Below are positions 13,333 to 23,159 of a stretch of 64,000 bases of DNA, in pieces; positions within the stretch are counted from its first letter, which is position 1, and every line of letters starts with the position of its first letter. The DNA comes from Liolophura sinensis (Eukaryota > Mollusca > Polyplacophora > Chitonida > Chitonidae), in NCBI RefSeq assembly GCF_032854445.1, contig NC_088306.1, positions 5,264,373-5,328,372 on the forward strand, read 5' to 3'. The translations under genes and the position numbers were made by a program. The notes below the pieces were generated by a model. The model saw nothing but the letters and a program-made list of their open reading frames with translations, searched no databases and had not been told where the DNA came from.

Positions 13333-13480
13333 ACCGGCACCGATAGAACAGTTGGTAGAGCGTCCGCTTTGGGAGCGGTAGATCCATGGTCAATCTTGAT
13401 TCGAGTCACAACTAAAGCCTTAAAATGACTGAAGAATGGTTAAGTGCGACGTTAACCCCCAAGCACACACTCCCTCTTTG
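13333..13480 (+). mobile_element. SINE, family 2, partial
   Basis: tRNA-like head containing TTGGTAGAGCGTCCGCTTTG and a B-box-like GGTCAATCTTGATTCGAGTC, then the tail leading to GACGTTAACCCCCAAGCAC. The central body is deleted. The matching site in copy A, near 7750, lacks it and so shows the uninterrupted flank. Confidence 0.7.
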
Positions 13481-14530
13481 TTTCATTGACGTTTAATGCA
13501 AGAATTAAGAATGTTATGGTGTTATGTTCATAGTTAAATGATATACCTACTGACTTAAAGCCGTAGTCCAAGCGGCGAGATGAGAATTGGAGGAGGGCTG
13601 ACCTGATTTATCAACGACAGCTGTGACGTTAAGCTTCATTCAATCATTGATACCTCGGCCTAGTCAAAAGTGACGGTTTGGTGAAATGAGCCAGAGAGAA
13701 CTATTTTTATGGATAATTCTTTTACTACAGACAGAATTTAACGATCTGGCTTTATTCGAAAGATCACCTCTCACAAGCTGAAGAGAAAGCAGAAAAATGT
13801 TGCCTTTACATATGGTGCGTAGGTGAAAAATATGGAATCTTCTCCAGCATGGGCTAGCTGCCTGATTATTTCGCCTATGGTTAAAGGTTGATATAATGAA
13901 CCAATCTTCTTCACTGATCTACAAGCCTTTAAAGGTAACAGTGTCAATAGCAACTTACCGAGATGTGAAAAATTATAGCCTGTACTTGTGCTTGTACTTG
14001 CCTCATTTCTGTCGGATTTTTCATCGACCCGAGTTTTGATTGTGTCTCTTGTCTCACATAGATCGATGCGGCATTCGTTTGGGATTCAGGTTAATGTTTT
14101 CCTAGTGACCCGGTGATCTTGTGATGCATTGGACGGTTAGTAACGCCTGAATGCGTCTGATTGCTGTACTGGGCTACATAATTGATATATATTGAGCGAA
14201 GCTTTCGATGAATAAACCACATTTCTGTAGCAGGGCTTTTAACACGATAATGCCGTTTTTCAGAAAGAATAACCACACAGGGATTTTGTGACCTGTCTTC
14301 TGTAGATCCAATGTGATATCTAAACCTGTCCTTTTCATATCTCAGCCGGTTGGTGGATTGCCCTTGTGGAGTATATAGGGCATTTTTGATATTTTAGTGA
14401 TGTGAGCGTCAATATAAACACGACTCGCTCTATTTCAGATACAGTCTCCGTGTACTTTGTCTTTTCGGCATTCAGCCAGTAAAAACAGCTTTTGTCCGAT
14501 TCAAGCTAGTCTGTGAAGCGTATTGTGCTC

Positions 14531-15630
14531 TGAAGGGTTGATGTCGATTGACTGCGCTCTTCAGCATCCTGTAAGATGTACACGTGGGCTCAATATTGGG
14601 GAAGGTCATATTGCTAAACACTAAAAAATAACCAATAAAAACTGGTATTTCTTTTTATGGCATTTTAATCAGTGGTAACATCCTTTCTTTTTAACGGTAT
14701 TGTTTATAGACGTATATTTATGATTCTGAGCTAAAAACACAACAATTTAACTTATATAAAAAAATTATATTTTTAGAAATAAGGAATATATATTAAAGGT
14801 TTTAAATATGTTTTTTCTATCAGTGAGCAGCAGATATAGCTGACCAACAAAAGCGTACATTAGGGGAGTTTAAAGTTCGAAATCTTTCATCCCTAAGAAA
14901 AGCCATACGATAGGCCTATCATGCCAAGTATTGCGGGATCACATTTGCCATAGTATGGGCGTCTGAAAGAAAAATCGCAAAAAGTTATTTAGAGTAGAGA
15001 AACGAAGGAGAAAACGAGCAGCTGAACGTTTATGAACATGGAAAGTTTCTAACGAAATGAGGTTTAATCTGTACATCTGGAACACGCTCAGACAGATAAT
15101 CTGTAAATTAATGTCTACAGACGTTGCCGAAAATTTTCTACAGGTCCATACCACAGGTGAACTATTTGTACCTTCAACGACACAAGAGTCCCAACTCAAA
15201 CGCCTCTATTCGGCATTATGTCTATCTTGATTGTTTTCATTAGTCAGTTTTATCAAGAGCACGATTTAAGTCTCATATGCAGGACTTAATAAAGATCTCA
15301 AGAGCACGAGGATGGTCGTTACATTGTGCACACAATATTACAAAGAACTCGTGCGTATGACATAATTTGCATTTCTATTGGTCGGTTATCTGGTACTCAC
15401 TGTATTACAAAGATGTCGAGCTCTCGACATAATCGTGTAGCTTTGTTGGTCAGTTATTGCGTCCGCACGACTTACTGAAGAAGAAAAAACAGACGCCAAA
15501 GCTTTAATATTCATAGTTAGGGTGTTACTGCTTTTCCCCGTGTCACTTCGAAGAGAATAGAGAAATATCTCCGTAGAAATTTCATTCCATAAGTGTTAGT
15601 GTTTTCGCCCTTGTGGAAATGATATACCAG
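14531..15630. other. Intergenic, nothing recognised
   Basis: AT-rich DNA. The open frames here are short and show no domain pattern or paired splice sites that I can recognise. Confidence 0.4.
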
Positions 15631-15637
15631 CACGTCA

Positions 15638-15832
15638 CTTACTAACAGGACTGCCGGGGTAGGTCTCATCAGGCCCAAACGTCTCAGCCAGTTCACAGCT
15701 GGCCTCCAGTGCAGCAAAGTAAATGTTTTCAAAGATGCGCCTGTTTAATTCTTGAGCTTCTTCGCTCTCAAATGGATATCTCATGAGGATAAGGGCATCA
15801 GCAAAGCCCTGCACACCAATACCTATTGGCCA
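15638..15832 (-). CDS. RRM1: Ribonucleotide reductase large subunit, single exon-like fragment
   Basis: The minus strand encodes about 65 residues, starting [20 protein letters not shown]. It continues through [27 protein letters not shown] and [10 protein letters not shown], then meets TGA. This is the conserved barrel segment of class I ribonucleotide reductase R1, which reduces ribonucleotides to deoxyribonucleotides in the cytosol. An acceptor is possible at GGTGTGCAG just before GFADA and a weak donor at GTTAGT after GSP. The residues upstream of WPIGIG do not match the family, and no neighbouring R1 exon is visible. It may be a lone genuine exon of a gene with large introns or a decayed fragment. 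Identity is clear, status is not. Confidence 0.75.
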
Positions 15833-15839
15833 TACGAGG

Positions 15840-18040
15840 TACGTGCGTACGCCAATCGCTGTGCCTTACCAGGCAAGGCAGGTGCGCGTATTAAATTCAC
15901 GCACGTTTTGTAAGATGGAGGTTGTGAATTACATCCTTTTCAACGTGTGCGATTTTTAAATGATGTACTATGGTGGAAAGCAAAAAGCTCTGGGTCTGCT
16001 TGCACGAAAGTGTCGTTGTTACAATCGAGTGTACCCTTAATACCTGACAAGCGAATACAAAAGAAGTTGCGTCGCTTGCACAAAGGAATTGTAAGATGAT
16101 TGTATGTTTTGAGGTTACTGTAGTAATCTTTGTGCAAATCGTACATATTGGTGGCCTCCGTGAATTGGCAATGTACCAGTCAATCATTTTTCTTGCCTTC
16201 ATTTTCAAAAAGAGTTCTACGCCATAGTGATTCAGCAGTTAACAAGAGTACGTGGAAAAAAAATCGCAGCACCTTTTCGAGACAACTAAATTGCATACTT
16301 TTGCAGCCCGAGCTGAAAATAAGTCATTACCAATTTATCTAAGGCAAGTGTTGAAACTAATATTAATTTGGGGCCACTACACTAATTACAACAGGGTCGA
16401 CCCAATTGTAATTTTTGAAGTTAAAACTATCCTAGCCTGCAATCTCCTTTCCCAAAAGTGTGTGGATTGTAAGGTAAGGCTATGGTCGGGATCTTAGTAA
16501 TTTAAAAGAAACTTGGGCGTACGGCCTCCTTGTGCAATTTGGTGTTCAATAATGATTACCACTACGCTACGCATACACGACATTTGATTTTCAAACAGAG
16601 TCCTGTATACATTCCAGCAAGGCTCGAAAACGTGCAGTGGGCCCAATCGAAGACAATGCTTTTAGATCACTCACTCGTTGGCGAACAAGTTATAATATGA
16701 AATCGGCAAAAACACAATAGTTAATCCAGTAAGCAAAGGATTTTTCATATATTTAGTAGTAAATGCATGTATATTGTAGGTCTTAAGACTTGTTTGGCTG
16801 ATTCAGGACTATAGGTTTAACATCAACTGTGGTAAATGTCGTTCTATATCTTTGTAGATTTCAGGAAAATCTGATGTCCTTTACACATTTTCTAATATAC
16901 AGTATACATTATTATGAATAAAACTGAAGAACATGTTGCAAAGATTTTATTGATGAATAACTCTTTTACAGGTATAACTGTGCAGAATAGACCGTTTCAG
17001 AAAAGCATCCAGGTAAGTGTGGTACATGGTTTTCTCCAGGTACAGTCTGGTTTCATTTACCAGATTTAAAATTAATAGACAGCACATAAGTGAAAAGTTT
17101 TTATGCACGACTTTAAAAACAATTGAAAAAGTTTGAAGAGAACTTAACAAGAGGAACCACGTAATTAAATTAGACCCATGTTCCACGTACATGATGCATT
17201 TCACCAATGAGATTATAGTGAGACTGTGCTGACTACCGTTACACGTGGCATAAAACAAATATACTGTACTGTAGAATTTTTTATTTCATTTAAAAATCTG
17301 TAATCTATATGGCTAATAAAATTATATGCAAAATAACACCAGGATGGAGTTGAAAACAACAGTTTGTAAGAATATGAAATAGGCCCATACACGGATTAAT
17401 TAGTGTATGAAAATCATGTTGGATTTACCCAGTATTTTGTATATACTGAAGTAAGAAAGAAGGCATAATTTGAAGATCTTGTGACTGATCTACATATGTA
17501 GATAATAAGATTTCTTTCATAAAGTGTATTTCGCCTCGCATTTGCAGTATATTGTCATGTCATGTGACTTGAGGCAACATGTAGTATACGTTGTAGAAAG
17601 ACTTTTGAATTCATTCAAATAAATTTTCCTTATTTTTTTATATTGAGTTTCATGCAGTTGAAAAACATTTTCCTTATAATGAAGTATAAGGCTATTGAAA
17701 ACACTTCACTGTAAAAGTAAGAAACAAATCTTCGGTATTTTGAACAACTGGCATACAGCCTAGGTTCATCGTTGCTTTGCCCGTGAATCACAACAACGAA
17801 AATAGTGAATGAAAAGAGCGACGCTTTTAAGAGGTAAGTACTGACTGAAGTATGTGCCAAGTGCCTAGTAAAACCCTTTCCATTCGAAAATCATCCCAAC
17901 GGTTAAATGAAGATAACGTACACAATACACTCTCTTCGTTCGACTTGGCCTATGGCCTGACCTCACTACGTTCAGTATAAAATACGCAAAGCGTTAGTGT
18001 CTATGCAGTATATTACTGTAATTGCCTCTGTATACATAGG
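15840..18040. other. Intergenic, nothing recognised
   Basis: AT-rich sequence with scattered short frames on both strands. I found no further ribonucleotide reductase exon and no convincing exon of any other family. Confidence 0.4.
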
Positions 18041-18302
18041 GGCCTCCATTGGTCAGTTGATTAGCGGTGTTATCGCAGCATAATGACTCAGGAGTCTCTC
18101 ACTAATGAGGTCGCTATGAGTTCAAGTCCAGTTCCTGCTGGCTTCCCATCCGGCCGTTCGTGGGAAGGCCTGGTAACAACCTGCGGGTGGTCGCGTGTTT
18201 CCCTGGTCTCTACCCGGTTTCCTCCCACCATAATGCGGGCTTCCGTCGTATAAGTGAAATATTCTTGACCACGGCGTAAAACACTAATCAAATAAATAAA
18301 TA
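18041..18302 (+). mobile_element. SINE, family 1
   Basis: Starts at GGCCTCCATTGGTCAGTTGA, a decayed tRNA-like head. The body (TGCTGGCTTCCCATCCGGCC) and 3' end (TATTCTTGACCACGGCGTAA) are typical, and it ends in an AAATAAATAAAT tail. Confidence 0.85.
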
Positions 18303-19084
18303 CTTGTGTATACATATATAATTTTTAGAAGTATTTATTGATATGTGGGATATAATATGTATCCCAGTCGATACCGTCTTTCTTGCCTGATAAGATTGCC
18401 CTTGAGTTTTATCAATCACCAACAGAACATAAACTAGCTGTTTATTAGTTTGTCCTTCATTCTGGGATTATATTCGAGATAAGGTAAAAAACATAAGGTC
18501 AAATTTGCGATAAATTTATGATAAGGGAGATTTTTCACTATTAAGCCAGATCAGAGTCAGTCACACATATTGCGACAACAGGATATATTTATACAAAATA
18601 TACTGAGACACATTTTAATATTAAGTGTGACATTTGTCAGAAGTCTTCCAGATACTTCTTCGACCTTACACCCCAAGCATTCATTCCAATTTCTGTTTGA
18701 CTGTTTCAATTACACTCTTTTTAATACTTTGTAATTATCTTGCTAGTGTTGTAGATTAGAACATACATGCAGAACGTTTTCCATTTTTTGTTTCCATGCA
18801 CTGATCCAGAATACGTCCCAAAGCAAGATTTATGTATCCTTACAGGGCACCATATCAGTAGTCTTGGAAATCTCCAATAACAACAATCATCCAAAGTTGA
18901 ATATAGGTAATGATGGAACGTTGCTGTGCCTTAATTCTGTGTTATACCTGTGTATGTGAATTGAAAGAGCTCTGCACAATATTGTAGTCCAAGCTACTAT
19001 CTTAGCGCCTAATATTTTTGCGTCTTAATTAACCCATATACATGCATGCCTAGTTCCGTAGGGCTGTGATTATGTATACTATCA

Positions 19085-20135
19085 CAGCCCAGCCCTATCC
19101 ATAAACTTACCTTGAACACTTCTGTACTTCCCGTGCTGGCTTGTATACACTACGGTTGACGGCCAAATAATGTGTCTGTTCGTACTCATAGACCGGCCCC
19201 AGTTGGTAGAGCGTCCGCTTCGGGAGGCGGTAGATCCAGGGTCAATCCTGGGTTGAGTCACACTTAAGACCTTAAAAGTGGAAGTTGCAACTTCCTCGCT
19301 TGGCGTTCAGCATGAAGGGGATAGTACAACAACTGGTTGACCCGTATCAATATAATGGCTCTGACGGGGTGGCTTACTAACCTTCAGTAAGGCGTCTCAA
19401 GAAGCAGTACTTGATGAAAGAGCGATGGGAGCCCGTGCTGCAACAAGGTGGCACATTACACGCACTCTAAAGATTCCTTCGTCGTCATATGACTGAAAAA
19501 TTGTTAATTACGACATTAAACCCCAAGCACTCACTCGTACTCGCAGTCGTCTCAGCTATCGATTCCAACTAGGTGTCCCCACGTATCATCCCTAGTAAAT
19601 CCTCACAAGCATGAAACTGGTGGAAGGTGAGCAAAAATTCAAATTCCGACCGCCACGTTTGAATTCAAACGCTCACAGCCCATGCAAGGGAGATAACTAC
19701 TGAGACTACAAGCAAATAGCATATTTTGTACATCTTGTTTAATCTTTACTTTATTTGTGTGAAAATTTTTTTAGTGATCAGTGTTGATCATAGGTTCCAT
19801 CTAGGTCATTAGTGGTGTGATTGATCCTAAACAATTAGCCCATGTGTGTCAAACTAGTGTAGCAGTAGTAGCGGCAGAGATTCGCCTCGCTGTGAGGAGT
19901 ATGCATTCAAAGATGGTGGTTGGAGTTCGAATTTATTTAGTTTCCACCAGTTTCATGCTGCTCAGGATTTACAAGGACTGACACACGAGGACACCTGTCT
20001 GGAATTGATAGCTGTGACGACTATGAGTACGAACAGACACATTATTTGGCGGCCAACTGTATAGTGTATTGAAGCCAGCACGGGAAGTACAGAGGTATTG
20101 AAGGTAAGCCTATAGGTCAAAACAAGGCTGTGAAA
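19085..20135. mobile_element. Inverted-repeat element interrupted by a SINE
   Basis: The arms at about 19085-19190 plus 19541-19660 and at about 19870-20135 are inverted copies of each other. For example, CTGTTCGTACTCATAG (ending 19190) pairs with CTATGAGTACGAACAG near 20021, and CATGAAACTGGTGGAA (19610) pairs with TTCCACCAGTTTCATG near 19943. It has no coding capacity, so it is probably a non-autonomous DNA element of about 700 bp before the SINE inserted into its left arm. Confidence 0.65.
19191..19540 (+). mobile_element. SINE, family 2, near full length
   Basis: tRNA-like head with A-box-like TTGGTAGAGCGTCCGCTTC and B-box-like GGTCAATCCTGGGTTGAGTC, a body containing CTTGGCGTTCAGCATGAAGG, and a tail with CGTCGTCATATGACTGAAAA and CATTAAACCCCAAGCACTCA. 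It is flanked by GTACTCATAG on the left and GTACTCGCAG on the right, a likely target-site duplication. The intact arm at 20.02 kb shows the empty site. Confidence 0.8.
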
Positions 20136-20139
20136 GAAT

Positions 20140-22470
20140 ATCTAATCACAGCTTATGCATGATGTGTTTTTTTCTTCTATATGTAATACAACTTAATTAG
20201 CGTAGTGTCTTTATCCAAAATGGCAGTGAGTATAGGGGCCTATCTTCTATGGAACAAACTGATCGTTTTGAATGTATGACATTTCTTCTTCGAAACAGAA
20301 ACCAGCAACTTATAAACGGAGGCAGTTTTGATGTAGTTGTAGTCCTACCTTTTGGAAGGCACCACCGTAACTCTGTCCGACTCACCTTGAGTGGTTGAGC
20401 AATAAATAAATACAAACATCACATACCTTACTCAGCTCCGAAGGTATCACTAGCAAAGACACATACATGGGTGAGTGTGTACCACAGCAAAGACGCAAAA
20501 CAACTTCTAGAACTTGTGAGTGGCCTAGCGGTATGGCCTACTGAAGAGTGATCTGGTATCAGGACAAGTGAGGAGCTTTTCGTTTAGGTGTTGCGTGATT
20601 GGTTGGTTAAGAATCTGTGGTGCTACCAGTCCACATATTCAAGCTCCCGTCTCTTCCGCAACGCTTCCGTAAAACTTCTATGGAGATTTTTTTTTCACAC
20701 ATCTGTGGAACAAAGTTGTAACTTCGTTATGGAATCTTGTTGGAATGTGGGAATATTTTCGTGGAAAGTTTTTTAAGTTCAGACACAAAACAGTGTACGC
20801 TTACTCCTTGCAGCACATGCGTCGCTCTCTACCTTTCGCTTTACATCACTGCCACCACTAGAAAATTTTGTACAGAAATCTTGAACAACGCCTAGGTCAT
20901 TGGGTTCACGGTGATGAGACAGGACGTGATATCAGAAAACACAAACAACCCGTCTCAACCTTTGTCTATAATATTACTTTATACACATGCACTCTCTTTA
21001 TCTAGAGTATTACAACATGATTCTAACTAAAAACTAAAACAACTTTATTGATGAATGCTGATTAAACAGTTCCGCTGGAGGAGATAAGAGATGAGGTTAA
21101 GCCTAAATAAGCCTACGTGCGCCTCACAGGCCCAAAAAATAAAACCTGCCCATTGGGTGTAGTAATGTAAAGCGAAAGATAGAGAGCCACGCATGCGCTG
21201 TAATGAGTATGCGGTGTACGTACTCAACAACACCGGAAGGAAACGGGAATTCCCGATTCCAGTGTAGGTTGGACTGTACTGTGTGGGATTGTTTGAAAAG
21301 ATGAAAGTGTAATGTGGATGCATGATGTTTTCGTAGGTAAATCTTTGCTAACACATGTTTTTGGTGCAGAATGAAATAAAATTGCCGATGAAACCTTCCA
21401 AATTACAAGATGGATACGGGACAGTAACTTCAAGGATAGAACGGAGCAAACGGAACGTTTTGCATGAGGCAGTGGAGTCGGCCTGAACATGTCAAGGGAT
21501 GTGAACAAGGGCCAACAACTCTGTTGTGTATATTTTCTCCCGTATGCATTGTCTATAATGCAAGCTGCGTTCGCTATAATGTTCCAGCAAAACAACGCTA
21601 CGCCACCAAAGGACTAACGACTGTTTGTCAAGGCATTGTTGTTGGTTTTAGGCAGAAAAGTGTGAAAGAGTTAAATTTTCAAATCGAGGCACCGCAGGTT
21701 AACTCAAATAAACAACAATGACTAATTTAGTCATTATTTCAGTTCTATAAAACCTACTTTAAAACATTTATATTTTCTTTAGAAGCAAAAAATGACCTAA
21801 ACGCATTGCAAATTACACAACCTTCCCCCGTATTTCGCTGAAGTGTCTCATCCGCTTTAAACAACTGCTCGAGGGCGTCTAGGAAAGGACACATTCAAAG
21901 TTGGGTGGTGAAACATGTTGGCAGCAAATTAGTTTGTCGTTGTGTGTTTCTCCACGTCTTAATTAGTTTTTTTTATACAAATTAAAAGCTGAAACATCAG
22001 TAATAAATTCGAAGTCATAAAATGTCGTCCTGTCCATCTCTCATGCTATTTTGGATATCAACCAAAGTAGACACATGTAGTTCATATCTAAAAGCTCTTT
22101 CCGGTCTGCGGGCTGAATTTTCTGCTTTGTAGCATTCATAATTGCTTAGCGACCATGTGAAAATTAATAACTTTAAACTTCTCTCCTTTAAAATAAATTT
22201 TGATTCCAACAGAAAGCGCCATGTTTATTCACTAGCGTGAGTTTGTTTTATAACTCCTACTTTGAAATGGTGTCATCCAAGGTCGAGTGTTGTGACGCGA
22301 GTCGTGGTGATAGTATGTTCCAAAGCTTGTGGGGCGGTTGTACCGTGTCATCGTGGAATGTTCGCATTTCCCCCTCACAAAGATGGACCGTTTTGCCCGA
22401 CGAGTGTGTCTCGGACTTTAAACCCGTTGGTATTCAACGTTGCATGTAGTAAGAAAATCCAAAGTGTAAT
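20140..22470. other. Intergenic region downstream of the LRP-like gene
   Basis: Contains a second inverted repeat, with arms about 20796-20860 and 21153-21219 sharing CTTTCGCTTTACAT and its complement, probably a MITE. The short frames near 22.2-22.6 kb on the plus strand lie opposite the 3' UTR of the minus-strand gene and show no family resemblance. Confidence 0.4.
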
Positions 22471-22476
22471 AGAATG

Positions 22477-22482
22477 TTTATT
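22477..22482 (-). promoter_or_regulatory. Poly(A) signal of the LRP-like gene
   Basis: AATAAA on the minus strand, 87 bases after the stop codon at 22569-22571. Its position supports the view that the glycine-rich exon is the last exon. Confidence 0.65.
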
Positions 22483-22568
22483 TAGCAACAGTCTAACAAT
22501 ATATCGGAACTGGTCCACTATTCCAGTCCTTATCTTGACACACACGTATGTTATGTTTGATGTCATTT

Positions 22569-22895
22569 CTAATGTACCCCAAGGGGTCCATCCGGTAAGT
22601 CTTTTGGTGTGGTGAAGTCCCGGAGATCCGGATCTACTTTCCCGCCCCAGGCCACCACTACGACGCCTTTTCCGGGCTGGGCGAAGGCTGGAGATCCGGG
22701 CTGACCCACTGTGATGGCCACTTCTCTCCGGGAGTTTAGCTGGATAGTGGCGAACGAGTAGCCTCCTCCGCCGCCGCCTCGACCCCCGGCTGACCCCCCG
22801 CTACCCCCGCCGTACTGACCACCCGAGGCTCCTGAGGGGTTTTCTCCACCCGGGCCGGACCTCGACTCAGGGATCTCTTTGGCTTCCGGGTAGTC
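22569..22895 (-). CDS. LRP-like gene, last exon: glycine-rich domain end and stop
   Basis: Acceptor TATATTTCAG, phase 0, 108 codons plus TAG. It starts DYPEAKEIPESRSGP, continues through runs of GGSGGSAGGRGGGGGGYSF and the beta-rich stretches TIQLNSRREVAITVGQPG and GKGVVVVAWGG, then a short tail ending DGPLGVH. The pattern of Gly runs followed by V-rich strands closes the glycine-rich domain begun two exons earlier. No hydrophobic membrane anchor follows. Confidence 0.85.
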   Translation of the reverse strand, partial: DYPEAKEIPESRSGPGGENPSGASGGQYGGGSGGSAGGRGGGGGGYSFATIQLNSRREVAITVGQPGSPAFAQPGKGVVVVAWGGKVDPDLRDFTTPKDLPDGPLGVH

Positions 22896-23069
22896 CTGAA
22901 ATATACATGTCGTGATTTGGTGGATTTGAGGTGACAAGTAATTGTGCATGTTTAGCTTGCTGGTAAGAAAACTTGCGGATCTGTTAGTAGTAGGTTTACT
23001 AATTCACGGAGTTACGAGTCCAGAGTTAAGACAAATATATGTACTGACGTAAACTCAGCTTAGACCTCA

Positions 23070-23159
<90 letters not shown>

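Larger units (their letters stand above)
10690..14530. repeat. Segmental duplication, copy B
   Basis: Collinear with 1746-8880 but shorter. The minisatellite is reduced to a few units, and an interval matching about 6020-7560 of copy A is missing or replaced. It carries a family-2 SINE at 13333-13480 that copy A lacks at the equivalent position (near 7750). The offset between copies is about 9 kb at the left end and about 5.6 kb at the right end, reflecting these indels. Confidence 0.8.

Noticed and set aside
19191-19270. Apparent tRNA gene
   Set aside because: A- and B-box-like words are present, but the sequence does not close into a clean cloverleaf and continues into the repeated SINE body found at several other places.
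22237-22615. Plus-strand frames near 22.3 kb as a separate gene
   Set aside because: They overlap the 3' UTR and final exon of the minus-strand gene, and show no splice-site support or family resemblance.
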